A stretch of DNA of 64,000 bases. Origin: Chelatococcus sp. HY11 (GTDB lineage Bacteria > Pseudomonadota > Alphaproteobacteria > Rhizobiales > Beijerinckiaceae). Below, piece after piece: positions 44,500 to 54,997 of the stretch (positions within the stretch are counted from its first letter, which is position 1; each line of letters opens with the position of its first letter). The notes beneath the pieces are model-generated. The model searched no databases and was not told the origin of the DNA. It saw nothing but the letters and a program-made list of their open reading frames with translations. The position numbers were made by a program, and so were the translations under genes. Location: assembly GCF_018398335.1 (NCBI RefSeq), contig NZ_JAHBRX010000001.1, forward strand, positions 620,001 to 684,000. Direction: 5' to 3'.

Positions 44500-46806
44500 A
44501 TGGCTGATGAAATGTCGAATGATCTGAAAGCCGGAGCGCTTTACTACCATCGTTTTCCCCGGCCCGGAAAGCTCGAGATTCAGCCCACCAAGCCGCTCGG
44601 CAACCAGCGGGATCTGGCCCACGCCTATTCACCCGGTGTCGCGGCCGCCTGCGAGGCGATCGTCGCTGATCCCGCCGAAGCTTCGCAGCTCACCTCGCGC
44701 CAGAACCTCGTCGCGGTCATTTCCAACGGCACGGCGGTGCTCGGCCTCGGCAATATCGGGCCGCTGGCCTCGAAGCCGGTCATGGAGGGCAAGGCGGTCC
44801 TCTTCAAGAAATTCGCCGGAATCGATGTCTTCGATATCGAGGTGGCGGAAAACGACGCGGCGCGGCTCGTCGATGTGGTGGCGGCGCTGGAGCCGACCTT
44901 CGGTGGCATCAACCTCGAGGACATCAAGGCGCCGGAATGCTTCGAGGTCGAGGAGAACCTGAAGGCCCGCATGGGGATCCCGGTCTTCCACGACGACCAG
45001 CACGGCACGGCGATCATCGTCGGCGCCGCCGTGAGCAATGCGCTCGAGCTCGCGGGCAAGTCGCTCGCCGACGTCAAGATCGTGACCTCAGGCGCCGGCG
45101 CGGCCGCGCTTGCCTGCCTCAATCTTCTCGTCACGCTCGGCGCGCGGCGCGAGAACATCTGGGTCACCGATATCGAAGGCGTCGTCTATGAAGGGCGTGA
45201 AGCCCTGATGGATCGCTGGAAGAGCGTTTATGCCCAGAATACGGAGGCGCGAACGCTCGCGGAGGTCATTCCGGGTGCCGATGTGTTTCTCGGCCTTTCC
45301 GCCGGGGGCGTGCTCAAGGCGGACATGGTCAAGACCATGGCGGACAAACCCTTGATCCTGGCACTCGCCAATCCCTATCCCGAGATCATGCCCGATGCCG
45401 CGATTGCAGCGCGCCCGGATGCCATGATCTGCACCGGCCGGTCGGATTTCCCGAATCAGGTCAACAACGTCCTCTGCTTTCCCTACATCTTCCGCGGAGC
45501 GCTCGATGTGGAAGCCTCGACGATCAACGAGGCGATGAAGGCAGCGGCGGTCAAGGCCATCGCGGCGCTTGCCCGCGAGGCGCCGTCCGATGTCGTGGCG
45601 CGCGCTTACGGCGGTGATATCAGCGGCTTTGGGCCGACTTCGCTGATTCCCAACCCCTTCGATCCCAGGCTTATCCTGCGTATTGCCCCGGCCGTCGCCC
45701 GCGCCGCCATGGAATCAGGCGTGGCCCGCAAGCCGATTACCGACATGGCGGCTTATACCGAGTCTCTGTCGCGTTTCGTGTTCCGTTCCGGTTTCATCAT
45801 GAAGCCGGTGTTTGCCTTGGCCCGCAAGGAACCGAAGCGCGTGATCTACGCGGAGGGCGAGGACGAACGCGTGTTGCGGGCGGCGCAGGCGGTGCTGGAG
45901 GACGGTATCGCCCAACCTGTCCTCATCGGCCGTCCGGCGGTCGTCGAGACGCGCCTGAAACGCTTCGGCCTGTCCATCCAGGCGGGGCGGGACTTCGAGC
46001 TCATCAACCCGGAAGACGACCCCCGGTATCGCGATTATGTGGCTACCTATCTCGACGTGGCCGGCCGCAAGGGCATCACGCCGGATATCGCGCGAACGCT
46101 GGTGCGCACCAGCACCACCGTCATCGCCGCGCTGGCGCTGGCCCGTGGCGAGGCGGACGCCATGCTGTGCGGGCTGGAGGGGCGCTTCTCCTCCCGTATC
46201 AAGCATATCGAGGATATTATCGGCCTTGCGCCCGGCGTGCGTGCCCTGTCGGCGATGAGCTTGATCATCACCTCGAAGGGGCACTACTTCCTCGCCGATA
46301 CCCACGTCCGTGATGACCCGACTGCCGACGAGATCGCCGAGATGACGGTCATGTGCGCGGAGCACGTGCGCCGGTTCGGCATCGAGCCGCAGATCGCCCT
46401 GCTCGCCGATTCGGATTTCGGTTCGGCCGATACCGGCAGCGCGGTGAAGATGCGCGAGGCTTTGGCGCTCATCCGCGAGCGCGCGCCCGCGCTGGAGGTG
46501 GATGGCGAGATGCAGGCAGATTCGGCTCTTTCGCAAGTCATCCGCGAAAAGGTGCTGCCGACGTCCCGGCTGAAGGGCGCGGCGAATGTGCTGATCATGC
46601 CGAATCTCGATTCGGCGAACATCGCCTACCAGCTCACCAAGATCCTCGCGGATGCCCTGCCGGTCGGGCCTATCATTCTCGGGCCGGCAAAACCGGCCCA
46701 TATCCTGACGCCGTCGGTCACGACACGCGGCATCGTCAACATGACGGCCGTCGCGGTCGTGGAAGCGCAGGCCGGCAGCGGCGAAAGCGCTGGCACCAAG
46801 GTTTGA
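44500..46806 (+). CDS. maeB: NAD(P)-dependent malic enzyme with phosphotransacetylase-like domain
   Basis: 768 residues from ATG 44500 ([20 protein letters not shown]). Oxidative decarboxylation of malate to pyruvate. Malic enzyme core: '[23 protein letters not shown]', '[43 protein letters not shown]', '[20 protein letters not shown]' and the dinucleotide fold '[24 protein letters not shown]'. From about residue 440 a Pta-like domain follows ('[20 protein letters not shown]...'), which in rhizobial Dme/Tme has a regulatory, not catalytic, role. NAD versus NADP preference is not decidable by eye. It is monocistronic. Confidence 0.96.
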   Translation: MADEMSNDLKAGALYYHRFPRPGKLEIQPTKPLGNQRDLAHAYSPGVAAACEAIVADPAEASQLTSRQNLVAVISNGTAVLGLGNIGPLASKPVMEGKAVLFKKFAGIDVFDIEVAENDAARLVDVVAALEPTFGGINLEDIKAPECFEVEENLKARMGIPVFHDDQHGTAIIVGAAVSNALELAGKSLADVKIVTSGAGAAALACLNLLVTLGARRENIWVTDIEGVVYEGREALMDRWKSVYAQNTEARTLAEVIPGADVFLGLSAGGVLKADMVKTMADKPLILALANPYPEIMPDAAIAARPDAMICTGRSDFPNQVNNVLCFPYIFRGALDVEASTINEAMKAAAVKAIAALAREAPSDVVARAYGGDISGFGPTSLIPNPFDPRLILRIAPAVARAAMESGVARKPITDMAAYTESLSRFVFRSGFIMKPVFALARKEPKRVIYAEGEDERVLRAAQAVLEDGIAQPVLIGRPAVVETRLKRFGLSIQAGRDFELINPEDDPRYRDYVATYLDVAGRKGITPDIARTLVRTSTTVIAALALARGEADAMLCGLEGRFSSRIKHIEDIIGLAPGVRALSAMSLIITSKGHYFLADTHVRDDPTADEIAEMTVMCAEHVRRFGIEPQIALLADSDFGSADTGSAVKMREALALIRERAPALEVDGEMQADSALSQVIREKVLPTSRLKGAANVLIMPNLDSANIAYQLTKILADALPVGPIILGPAKPAHILTPSVTTRGIVNMTAVAVVEAQAGSGESAGTKV

Positions 46807-46891
46807 ACCGTGCGTTCAGCGCATTGATGGCTGGCTAAGCAAGGGCGGTGTGGCGCTGTTATTCGGCGTTCACCGCCCTTATCTTCGCAGT

Positions 46892-47158
46892 CTACGACGT
46901 GTGATGCCGGCGCATCGTCGGGTGGGTCTGCGGAGCCGGCGCGGCATGCTGCTGCTGCATCTGCTCCTCATTCAAAAGCCGCTGATAGGCTTTCACGTTT
47001 TCCTGAGCGTCACGAATGCCGGCGAGATTGTGATCCTGCTGCATTCGGGCGGTGTCTTGCTGTTGGAATATGAAGAGATCGGGGTCAGTGGCAAAAGCAG
47101 GTCCTGCACTGAGGGCTAAGCCAATGCCTGCATACAACGCAATAAGACGAGGCTTCAT
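46892..47158 (-). CDS. Small secreted Gln/His-rich protein, unknown
   Basis: 88 residues: signal peptide 'MKPRLIALYAGIGLALSAGPAFA' with cleavage after about residue 23, then 'TDPDLFIFQQQDTARMQQDHNLAGIRDAQENVKAYQRLLNEEQMQQQHAAPAPQTHPTMRRHH', a short helical segment with a His-rich end. No cysteines or known domain. The secretion signal and sensible composition support it as real. It is convergent with maeB; about 200 bp separate its start from the gene at 47360-49138 on the same strand. Confidence 0.65.
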   Translation of the reverse strand: MKPRLIALYAGIGLALSAGPAFATDPDLFIFQQQDTARMQQDHNLAGIRDAQENVKAYQRLLNEEQMQQQHAAPAPQTHPTMRRHHTS

Positions 47159-47295
47159 GGTTCCATGTCCTGATCACTCCAGCCCCGTTCCCTTTATACT
47201 GCGAGCCACTGCGCAAAGACTGCGACAAGTGCGCCTGAGCACTCTCTCGGTCTTCACAAGTTGAAGATCGGGAGAGCCTTCCGGACGGAAACGCG

Positions 47296-47325
47296 AAAAA
47301 GCCCGGATCGCGGAGCGATCCGGGC
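47296..47325 (-). terminator. Rho-independent terminator of the gene at 47360-49138
   Basis: GCCCGGATCG (47301-47310) and CGATCCGGGC (47316-47325) form a 10-bp perfect stem with a 5-base loop. On the minus strand it is followed by TTTTT (47296-47300), 35 bp after the stop at 47360. Confidence 0.9.
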
Positions 47326-47359
47326 CGTCACACCCAGTACGGCCTAGGCCTGGAATGCG

Positions 47360-49138
47360 TTACTTCGCCTCGGCGCTCAGATCGATCTGCTCGAGGATCG
47401 CGGCGGGCTGGCCGCCGGTCGCGCCATAGTCGGCGAGGCCGAAGCCGGCGGGGTCCTTCGCCGCCGCCCTCACGGCGATCTGGCCCGGCTTGGCGATGAA
47501 GCGCGCGACGGCGGCGCCGAGCGCCTTGCTCTCCGCGCTGCCGCCGAGGAAGCTCGGCACGCCGACGGTGGCGATCATCCCGTATTCGGTCTTGAGCGCG
47601 TCCGGCGACTTGTTCTGCTTTGCCGCCTCTTCCGCCAGCAGCTTGTCCGCGAGGCCCGCATTGTCCACCGTGACGGCGAGGTTCTTCACGGTCAGCGCCA
47701 TGCCGGCCGCATTGCGGACAGCCTCTTCCGAGGACAGCAGCTCAGGCGTGACATTGCCGACCACTCCGCTGATGGTCGCCCTGCCCATATCCTTGCCGCC
47801 AAAGGAAAATTCGTTGATCACGAGCTCCTTGCCGGACTCGTTGAGCTTGCCTTCAATAGCGAAGGACAGGGACAGGTCCTTGTAGCCCATGGCGGTCAGG
47901 CGCTTGGCGAAATCGTTGTCCGCGTCGGGGGGGATAGCTAAGGCGATGTCGTTGACGGCGAAGCGCATGCCGCCCTGGGTCGGATAGGCCGCGTTGGCCT
48001 GTTGCGGTGCCGGGTTGGTACCCAAACCCACCGTGAAATCGCCGACGTTGAATTTGAAGGGATCGGGGTCCGTTACCTCAACCGTGATAGCTCTGGCCGT
48101 CATTGCCCCGGACACGATACTCTCGAACATCGCCATGGCTTCGCCGATGATCTGGAACGAGCTCTTATCCTTGTTGGCATCGTCCATAGGCAGTTTTTGC
48201 AGGGTCTCCACAAGAGACAGCAACGGCTTCTTGCCGAGCCGCGCGACGAAGCCATCGCCAAAGATTTCCGCGATGTTGATCTTGGTGCCGTTGGCCTCCG
48301 TCATGGCCATATCCACCATCTTGAACGGACCATAGACCTGTACCGGAGGGTTGGCGCCAGTGCCCGCGCCCTCCGTATAGAGCCGCGTCAGGAAGGCGAA
48401 ATCGATGTCCGCGACGCTGAAGGCGCCATAGGTGCCGGTCGTCGTGCCATCCTGCGTGGCGGCTTTCGCGGGTGCGTCGCTGCCGCTGTTGCCCTGCGGC
48501 GCTGCGCCGGGCGTTGGCTTGGGCGCTTCAGTGCGCACGGTGGTGCTGTAGCTGCCGCCGTCGGCGGTGAGTATCGCCGCGCGGCCATTGATGATATCGC
48601 GCGCGACCAGATTCACATAGTTGCCGGTCGATCGGGTCGTTACTTCGCCAAAGGTCAGGTTCTGTTCGAACTTCAGTTCGGGAATGGTGAGGCTGGATGC
48701 CGAGAGCTTCGTTAGCCGGTTGGCCAGCGTGTCCGACGCATTGGCGGCGAACAGGGCCTCTATACCGGCGCGATCGAGGTTCGAGCCCACAACTGTCATG
48801 CGCGGAATAATGTAGCGGAAAGGTCCGAAAGTGAGCGTGACATTCTCAAGCGTGACATCCTCGGCCGCCAGTGCGGGCGTGATCAGCGCGGGGCCGCCGG
48901 TGGCGCTGACGCGGCCGATGGTGATCGTCGCGTTTGCACCGGCCAGATACAGATCCCGCAGGACTATCCGTCCATCGATCGGATTGGCTTCGACCCTGCC
49001 GATGCTGGCGCCGGCCCGCGTGGCGGCGGCGGTGAGGCTCCGCTCGGTCGTGACTTTCGCGCCGAAGGCGCCGACGCCCGCCAGAGCGGCCAATGAGACT
49101 GCAGACAGCAAGACGGCTTTCGAGCGCGGCCGGGCCAT
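47360..49138 (-). CDS. Large secreted or membrane-anchored protein of unknown function
   Basis: 592 residues from ATG 49138. An N-terminal hydrophobic segment (about 7-26, 'KAVLLSAVSLAALAGVGAFG') is a signal peptide or anchor. The remainder is dominated by repeated beta-type phrases such as 'IDGRIVLRDLYLAGANATITIGRVSATGG', 'AEDVTLENVTLTFGPFRYIIPRMTVVG', 'ELVINEFSFGGKDMGRATISGVVG' and 'GMALTVKNLAVTVDNAGL', with a Pro/Ala/Ser/Thr-rich linker at about 205-230. The 'xxxLxNVxLxxGxxxIxxM' rhythm recalls AsmA/DUF945-like long beta proteins of the envelope, but I cannot assign it. It is a single-gene unit with its own terminator. Confidence 0.85.
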   Translation of the reverse strand: MARPRSKAVLLSAVSLAALAGVGAFGAKVTTERSLTAAATRAGASIGRVEANPIDGRIVLRDLYLAGANATITIGRVSATGGPALITPALAAEDVTLENVTLTFGPFRYIIPRMTVVGSNLDRAGIEALFAANASDTLANRLTKLSASSLTIPELKFEQNLTFGEVTTRSTGNYVNLVARDIINGRAAILTADGGSYSTTVRTEAPKPTPGAAPQGNSGSDAPAKAATQDGTTTGTYGAFSVADIDFAFLTRLYTEGAGTGANPPVQVYGPFKMVDMAMTEANGTKINIAEIFGDGFVARLGKKPLLSLVETLQKLPMDDANKDKSSFQIIGEAMAMFESIVSGAMTARAITVEVTDPDPFKFNVGDFTVGLGTNPAPQQANAAYPTQGGMRFAVNDIALAIPPDADNDFAKRLTAMGYKDLSLSFAIEGKLNESGKELVINEFSFGGKDMGRATISGVVGNVTPELLSSEEAVRNAAGMALTVKNLAVTVDNAGLADKLLAEEAAKQNKSPDALKTEYGMIATVGVPSFLGGSAESKALGAAVARFIAKPGQIAVRAAAKDPAGFGLADYGATGGQPAAILEQIDLSAEAK

Positions 49139-49291
49139 GGTCGTTTTCCTCAAGATCCGTGGGAGGGGTGGTTCCTGCCCCAATCTACCGTAGTGCATGG
49201 AGCACCGCGCGGAAATAACCGTATGACGGTCGTCTTCGCCACGAATGGGCTCCACAGGGACTTCACATCCAGCTATTGGGCAGATGCGCTT

Positions 49292-49642
49292 TTATAGCGA
49301 GAATGACGTCCCGCAACCGCAGGATGCGGTCGCATGCGGATTTTCGATCTTGAACGACTGGCCGATCAGATCGTCAACGAAATCGATCACCGCGCCGTCC
49401 ATGTATTGCAGTGACACGGAATCGACGAGAACCGTCGCGCCGTCGCGCTCGACGACGAGATCGTCGTCGCCGCGTTCGTGGTCCACATCAAAGACATACT
49501 GGAAGCCCGAACAGCCGCCACCATTGACGCTGATCCGCAGCATCGCCCCGGCTTGCTCTCCGGAAAGGACTTCCTGGATGCGCGTCACGGCCCGGTCCGT
49601 GAGGGAAATCGGCGTCATGCTCATGTCACCCATGCTGCTCAT
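49292..49642 (-). CDS. erpA: Iron-sulfur cluster insertion protein ErpA
   Basis: 116 residues of the A-type carrier family that hands [4Fe-4S] clusters to apo-enzymes. The three cysteine ligands are in 'ISVNGGGCSGFQYVFDVD' and the C-terminal 'ATASCGCGTSFSL'. 'PISLTDRAVTRIQEVLSGEQAGAMLRISV' is the usual start; ATG 49642 gives 'MSSMGDMSMTPISL', and ATG codons at residues 4, 7 and 9 are alternatives. It is divergent from dgt with 189 bp between them, the same arrangement as in other Hyphomicrobiales, which favours ErpA over IscA/SufA. Confidence 0.93.
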   Translation of the reverse strand: MSSMGDMSMTPISLTDRAVTRIQEVLSGEQAGAMLRISVNGGGCSGFQYVFDVDHERGDDDLVVERDGATVLVDSVSLQYMDGAVIDFVDDLIGQSFKIENPHATASCGCGTSFSL

Positions 49643-49831
49643 CGCGTCGTCACACTCTGACGCTTATATCTTAAGGCGTGGCAAGGGCCTTTGGCAAAAA
49701 GCGCTAGCCGACTAAACCGGCGTCGACACCGACACCCTTTACGCCAATAGCCCCTTGGCAAAAGCCTCTTGGCAAAGCGTCCGCCCCATAGATAAGTGCG
49801 GGGCGAAGGACGTTCAACGGTGGAGTGAGAC

Positions 49832-51040
49832 GTGCGGCCCAATGGCGAGCGTTGGCGAGCGCCCTATGCCTGCGACCCCGGGGCGAGCCGTGGCAGGCTC
49901 CATCCGGAAGGAGATTCGCCGACGCGCAGCCCCTTCCAGCGCGATCGCGACCGTATCGTTCATTCCACGGCCTTCCGGCGGTTGAAGCACAAGACCCAGG
50001 TGTTCGTGTACCATGAGGGCGACCACTACCGGACGCGCCTGACCCACACCATCGAGGTCAGCCAGATCGCCCGCGCCCTTGCCCGCGCGCTCGGCCTCGA
50101 TGAGGATCTGGCGGAGGCTCTCGCCCTCTCGCATGATCTTGGCCACACCCCGTTCGGCCATACGGGGGAGGATGCGCTGGACGCCGAGATGCTGGGGCAG
50201 GGCGGTTTCGATCACAACGCGCAGGCCCTGCGAATCGTTACAAGGCTGGAGCGTCGCTATGCGGCCTACGACGGGCTCAACCTGACCTGGGAGACGCTGG
50301 AGGGGCTGGTGAAGCACAACGGCCCGCTGGTGGATGCCGCGGGACGGGGGATCGGCGCCTATCGGGAGCACGGCGTGCCCGGCGCCATTCTCGACTATTG
50401 CGGCTTGCAGGATCTGGAGCTCGCGAGTTTCGCCAGCGCCGAAGCTCAATGCGCGGCGATCGCTGACGACATCGCCTATGACGCGCATGACATCGACGAC
50501 GGATTGCGGGCCGAACTGTTTGACCTCACCGATCTCGCCGGCGTCCCGTTCCTGCGCGACATACTCACCGAGATCGATCGCGCCTATCCCGGGCTTGAAC
50601 GTAGCCGGGTGATCCACGAGCTCGTGCGCCGCATCATCACGCGCTTCGTCGAGGACGTCATCGCCGAGAGCTGCCGTCGCCTCGCGTCACTCGCCCCGGC
50701 GGATGCCGACGCCATTCGCGCCGCCGACGATGCCGTGGTCGCCTTCTCAGCCGGCATGGCCGAAGCTGAGGCTGGCATCAAGGGCTTCCTCTATCCGCAT
50801 ATGTATCGCCACCCGACTGTGATGGCGGTGCGCCGCCAGGCGGATGGCGTCGTTCGCGACCTCTTCCGACGCTTCGTCGCGGAGCCTCAGCTGATGCCGG
50901 CGGAGTGGTGCGCGGACCTTCGCGGCGCCGACGACAGCCGCCTGATGAGGCGCGTGGCGGACTATATCGCCGGCATGACCGACCGCTACGCCCTGGAGGA
51001 ACATCGGCGCTTGTTTGACGCAACACCTGATTTGCGCTAG
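49832..51040 (+). CDS. dgt: Deoxyguanosinetriphosphate triphosphohydrolase-like protein
   Basis: 402 residues from GTG 49832. HD-domain dNTPase: '[44 protein letters not shown]', then the H..HD..D ligands in '[49 protein letters not shown]' and '[11 protein letters not shown]'. It belongs to the shorter type 2 dGTPase-like subfamily, which removes triphosphate from dNTPs and affects dNTP pools. The family's C-terminal helical part is complete. It is followed 160 bp later by argS. Confidence 0.95.
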   Translation: MRPNGERWRAPYACDPGASRGRLHPEGDSPTRSPFQRDRDRIVHSTAFRRLKHKTQVFVYHEGDHYRTRLTHTIEVSQIARALARALGLDEDLAEALALSHDLGHTPFGHTGEDALDAEMLGQGGFDHNAQALRIVTRLERRYAAYDGLNLTWETLEGLVKHNGPLVDAAGRGIGAYREHGVPGAILDYCGLQDLELASFASAEAQCAAIADDIAYDAHDIDDGLRAELFDLTDLAGVPFLRDILTEIDRAYPGLERSRVIHELVRRIITRFVEDVIAESCRRLASLAPADADAIRAADDAVVAFSAGMAEAEAGIKGFLYPHMYRHPTVMAVRRQADGVVRDLFRRFVAEPQLMPAEWCADLRGADDSRLMRRVADYIAGMTDRYALEEHRRLFDATPDLR

Positions 51041-51200
51041 TGGAACCGATCTGACGATGTGTCATGTCTCTCAGATTGGCACGTAAATTCAATTGGTTAT
51101 AGCCAATCGTTCAATCAGTGTCTGCGCGATTGCCTGGCCTTGGCCGCGTTCGAGGCAGCCGTGGTCTGATTGATCTCCGGTTCTCGGCGGCAAAGCTTCC

Positions 51201-52973
51201 ATGGACATCCCCATGAATATCTTCGACCTGTATCAGCGCCATTTGTCTGCCATCATCGAGGATCTGGTCGCTTCAGGGCGTCTGGCCGGGGGGCTCGACC
51301 TGTCGCGTGTCGTGGTCGAACCGCCGCGCGACGCCTCCATGGGGGATCTCGCCACGAATGCCGCGATGGTGCTCGCCAAGGACGCCAAGACCAATCCGCG
51401 CGCTCTCGCGGAACTCCTCAGCGAGGCGCTCAAGGCGGTGCCAGGGGTTGCCGGCGTCGCGGTGGCCGGGCCGGGCTTCATCAATCTCACGCTGGAGCCG
51501 GGTGTCTATCACGATGTGATGCGCGCCGTGCTGGCCGATGGTGCTGACTTTGGCCGTGGGACCACGGGCCCGGCGGCGCCGGTCAATGTCGAGTATGTGT
51601 CGGCTAATCCGACCGGGCCCATGCATGTGGGCCATGGCCGTGGGGCCGTTTTCGGCGATGCGCTGGCCAATGTGCTCGCATTCGCTGGCCGCCAGGTCAC
51701 CCGTGAGTATTACATCAACGACGCCGGTGGGCAGATCGACGTCCTCGCCCGGTCCGCATACCTGCGCTATCGCGAGGCGCTTGGTCAGGATATCGGTGAA
51801 ATTCCCGAGGGGCTCTACCCCGGTGACTATCTGAAGCCGGTAGGCGCGGAGCTCGCGGCGCGCTTTGGCGACGCGCTCCTGTCCAAGCCCGAGGCCGAAT
51901 CGTTGCCTGTCGTGCGGGATATCGCCATCGAAGGCATGATGGCCATGATCCGCGATGACCTCGCGGCCCTCGGCATCCATCACGATGTTTTCTTCTCGGA
52001 ACGCACTTTACATGGAGCCAACGGCGGGGCCATCAAGGCGGCCATCGATGAGCTGACGCAGCGCGGTTTTGTCTATCGCGGTCGCGTTCCGCCGCCCAAG
52101 GGGCAGCTGCCCGAGGATTGGGAGGATCGCGAGCAGCTTCTGTTTCGGGCGACGGATGTCGGCGACGACATCGATCGTCCGTTGATGAAATCCAATGGCA
52201 GCTACACCTATTTCGCGGCTGACGTTGCCTATCTCGAGAACAAGCACGCACGCGGCTTCCGCGAGCTGATCTATGTGCTTGGCGCCGACCATGGCGGCTA
52301 TGTCAAGCGCCTGCAGGCCGTTGGCCGCGCCATCGGCGGAACGGAGACGGAGGTCATCGTGCTGCTCTGCCAGCTCGTCCGTCTCCTGCGCGATGGCGAG
52401 CCTGTGAAGATGTCGAAGCGCTCGGGCGATTTCGTCACGCTGCGCGAGGTGATCGATGAAGTCGGCCGCGACGCGGTGCGCTTCATGATGCTTTTCCGCA
52501 AGAATGATGCGACGCTTGATTTCGATCTCGCCAAGGTGGTCGAACAGTCTAAGGACAACCCGGTTTTCTATGTGCAGTACGCCCACGCGCGCTGCGCATC
52601 GGTCTTCCGGCAGGCCGCGGAAGCGCTCTCGGGCGTGTCCATGGCCGGCGAGGCCCTTGCATCCGCTGACTTTTCTCGATTGAATGATGATTCGGAAGTC
52701 GAGATTTTGCGTCGCTTGGCCCAGTATCCCCGAGTCGTGCAGGCGTCGGCTGCGTCACATGAGCCGCACCGGGTAGCGTTCTTCCTGTATGAACTGGCAA
52801 GTGCGTTTCATAGTTTATGGAATAGAGGCAAAGACTCGCCCCAATTACGATTTATTAATGCTGACGATCGAGATTTGACCACTGCAAGGCTGGGTCTAGT
52901 CCTAGCTGTCAGGTCCGTCCTTGCATCTGGTCTTGCAATTCTTGGGGTTGCGGCACCAGACGAGATGCGCTAA
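51201..52973 (+). CDS. argS: Arginine-tRNA ligase with AT-shifted 3' end
   Basis: 590 residues from ATG 51201 (ATG 51213, '[14 protein letters not shown]', is an equally good start). Class I synthetase: Add-1 domain, HIGH motif as '[12 protein letters not shown]', KMSKS-like '[18 protein letters not shown]', and the DALR anticodon domain ('[30 protein letters not shown]...'). The protein is fully normal, but from about 52670 to the stop codon use changes to AT-rich choices (TTA, AGA, TTT, ATA-type) unlike the first 1450 bp. That suggests recombination or selection for an internal signal. The SPOR gene follows after 119 bp. Confidence 0.97.
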   Translation: MDIPMNIFDLYQRHLSAIIEDLVASGRLAGGLDLSRVVVEPPRDASMGDLATNAAMVLAKDAKTNPRALAELLSEALKAVPGVAGVAVAGPGFINLTLEPGVYHDVMRAVLADGADFGRGTTGPAAPVNVEYVSANPTGPMHVGHGRGAVFGDALANVLAFAGRQVTREYYINDAGGQIDVLARSAYLRYREALGQDIGEIPEGLYPGDYLKPVGAELAARFGDALLSKPEAESLPVVRDIAIEGMMAMIRDDLAALGIHHDVFFSERTLHGANGGAIKAAIDELTQRGFVYRGRVPPPKGQLPEDWEDREQLLFRATDVGDDIDRPLMKSNGSYTYFAADVAYLENKHARGFRELIYVLGADHGGYVKRLQAVGRAIGGTETEVIVLLCQLVRLLRDGEPVKMSKRSGDFVTLREVIDEVGRDAVRFMMLFRKNDATLDFDLAKVVEQSKDNPVFYVQYAHARCASVFRQAAEALSGVSMAGEALASADFSRLNDDSEVEILRRLAQYPRVVQASAASHEPHRVAFFLYELASAFHSLWNRGKDSPQLRFINADDRDLTTARLGLVLAVRSVLASGLAILGVAAPDEMR

Positions 52974-52984
52974 CCGCGGCTTTT

Positions 52985-53001
52985 ATTATGCGCGACATAA
53001 T
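52985..53001. promoter_or_regulatory. Palindrome ATTATG-CGCGA-CATAAT between argS and the SPOR gene
   Basis: A perfect 6-bp inverted repeat with a 5-base spacer, starting 12 bp after the argS stop and about 90 bp before the next ATG. Together with the AT-rich 3' end of argS it could mark a promoter/operator for the SPOR gene. No known regulator consensus was matched. Confidence 0.4.
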
Positions 53002-53092
53002 GTCGCTGAATCGCTGGCAAAGGTCGTAGGCGGCGTGCGAGTATTGGACAGGGGTAGCTCCTTCGGCTGCGCCGCGAGTTCGGACTGCGCCC

Positions 53093-54730
53093 ATGATTGA
53101 GAGAAACAAGGCTCGCTTTGCTGAGGATCCCACGTTTGACGACCGTCCTGTGCGGCCGTCCGGGAACAATCAGCAACCCTTCGCCGGCGATGATCCGCTG
53201 GCCGAGCTGGCACGAATCGTCGGTCAGGACGATCCCTTCCGTGGATTGCTGGCTGAGGACAGGAATTTTCGCTCGCAGGGCGAGAACGGCACCGGTTCGC
53301 GGTTTTCACCGAAGCCGCTGAATGATGACTTCGCGTCCGGTTATAGCCATCCTGACGACCGGGCGCCGCTTCGTGGAAGCTTGCCAGGCTTCGGAGCGGA
53401 TGACCGGATGGCGCCGCCGCGCGCCGATCACTACGACCCGGTCGAGCCGCCTCCATGGCTCACCCAGGCTCGCGGTGACCAGCAGGCCAAGTCTTTTCAG
53501 GCGGAACAGGATGACGAGCCGCGGCCCGGGCACTACGATCAATCCTATGCGCCTGAGATCGGCGCGGAGCCGCGCTTCGATCCGACGACGGGCACCTATG
53601 CCTATCCCGGCTACCAGGATAGCGGTGCTGACGATTTTCAGGACGGTGATGAGCGTCGGACCGAAAGTCGCGGCGACGACTATGACCAGTCCGCCTATGC
53701 CGACGAGACAATACCCGAGCGCCGTTCGCGCAAGGGTTTAATTGCCGTCGTGCTGATCCTTGGCATGGCGGCGGTTGGCGTCGCCTCGGCGCTTGTGTTC
53801 AGGGGCGGATCGAGCGTCTCCAGTGATGGCCCACCGGTGATTGCCGCTGACGACCAGCCGGTCAAGGTGCAGCCCGAGAATCCGGGTGGCGTGGTCGTAC
53901 CGGACCAGAACAAGGCGATCTACGAGCGGGCGGGTGATCCCGTCGCCAAGGAGACGAAGGTCGTCAGCCGCCAGGAGCAGCCGCTCGATGTGAACCAGGC
54001 GCTGCGCCAGGAGCAGCCCTCGGCGACGGGCGCGACCGGTTCCACGGACATCCCCCCGAATGCGCTCTCCCCGTCGGGAGCGAGCGATATGGGCATGGGC
54101 GGCCCGACGGCTCCCCATCCCGCCACCGCCGTCCTGGGCGAACCGCGGCGCGTGAAGACGGTGTCCGTGCGTCCCGACGGGACGATCATGACGGACCCGC
54201 CGCAGGCGCCTCAGCAGCCGGCTCCCCGTGTGGCCGCGGCCGACCCGACGCCCGTCAACGCGACGCCGGCGACGCCACAGCAGCGTTCCAGCGAGCCGCC
54301 CGCTCAGGCAGAGGCCCAACCGGCCGTCGTGCCGCCGTCTCCGCCTCGTCCGCCGACACGGGCTCCGCTACGGATCACTCCGCCGGCGCAGCAGCAACGC
54401 GCGGCGACGCCCGCGCAGCCGGAGCAGGTCGCCGCGGTGAACACCCAGGCTCCGAGCCCGGGTGGCGCGGCGCCCGTCGCGACGAGCGGCGGCAGCTTCG
54501 CCGTGCAGCTGGGTGCCCCCGGCAGCGAGAAGGAGGCACGGGATCTCTTTGCCTCCCTGCAACGCCGTTACGGTGATCTCGGTGGCTACCGGCCGCAGAT
54601 CCGCCGGGCCGAGGTCAATGATCGGACGATCTATCGTCTACGTGTCGGGCCGTTCTCCCGCGAGGACGCGACATCGCTGTGCACGCGTCTTCAGGCCTCC
54701 GGCGGGCAGTGCTTCGTCGCCCGTAATTGA
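53093..54730 (+). CDS. SPOR domain bitopic membrane protein (septal peptidoglycan binding)
   Basis: 545 residues. A cytoplasmic acidic/polar region (1-210, with FDDRPVRPSGNNQQPFAGDD, PWLTQARGDQQ) precedes one transmembrane helix at about 217-236 (GLIAVVLILGMAAVGVASALVF). A long Pro/Ala/Gln-rich periplasmic linker follows, then a SPOR domain at about 468-545 ('GGSFAVQLGAPGSEKEARDLFASLQRRYGDLGG...YRLRVGPFSREDATSLCTRLQASGGQCFV'). SPOR domains bind denuded glycan at division septa. The architecture is FtsN-like and the position before nagZ/scpAB is conserved in Hyphomicrobiales. Two Cys in the SPOR domain could form its disulfide. Confidence 0.92.
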   Translation: MIERNKARFAEDPTFDDRPVRPSGNNQQPFAGDDPLAELARIVGQDDPFRGLLAEDRNFRSQGENGTGSRFSPKPLNDDFASGYSHPDDRAPLRGSLPGFGADDRMAPPRADHYDPVEPPPWLTQARGDQQAKSFQAEQDDEPRPGHYDQSYAPEIGAEPRFDPTTGTYAYPGYQDSGADDFQDGDERRTESRGDDYDQSAYADETIPERRSRKGLIAVVLILGMAAVGVASALVFRGGSSVSSDGPPVIAADDQPVKVQPENPGGVVVPDQNKAIYERAGDPVAKETKVVSRQEQPLDVNQALRQEQPSATGATGSTDIPPNALSPSGASDMGMGGPTAPHPATAVLGEPRRVKTVSVRPDGTIMTDPPQAPQQPAPRVAAADPTPVNATPATPQQRSSEPPAQAEAQPAVVPPSPPRPPTRAPLRITPPAQQQRAATPAQPEQVAAVNTQAPSPGGAAPVATSGGSFAVQLGAPGSEKEARDLFASLQRRYGDLGGYRPQIRRAEVNDRTIYRLRVGPFSREDATSLCTRLQASGGQCFVARN

Positions 54731-54787
54731 GGTTTTCGGCCGCAGCGGTGAAGGATATCGCTGGTTGTGCTACCGTTGTTTGACCGT

Positions 54788-54810
54788 CCCCCGGGCGCGA
54801 TGCCCGGGGG
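54788..54810 (+). terminator. GC-rich hairpin after the SPOR gene
   Basis: CCCCCGGGC (54788-54796), loop GCGAT, GCCCGGGGG (54802-54810), followed by ATTGTCATTT. It is 57 bp after the stop. The stem is strong but the T tract is weak. Confidence 0.6.
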
Positions 54811-54997
54811 ATTGTCATTTCAGAGGGCAGGGTGGTCGCCTATTTTTTTAACGGGGCTTTTTTAAACGGCGCCAGGACAGCGAAAGACGGATTGGCTCCA
54901 GAAGGACTCGCTGCTTCAGAAAGACCTGCTCCCGGGTTGTGCCTGCCGCCGGCAGGTCGCTACATTCACATTCAAGCCCCAATGGATTCGGTGTGCC

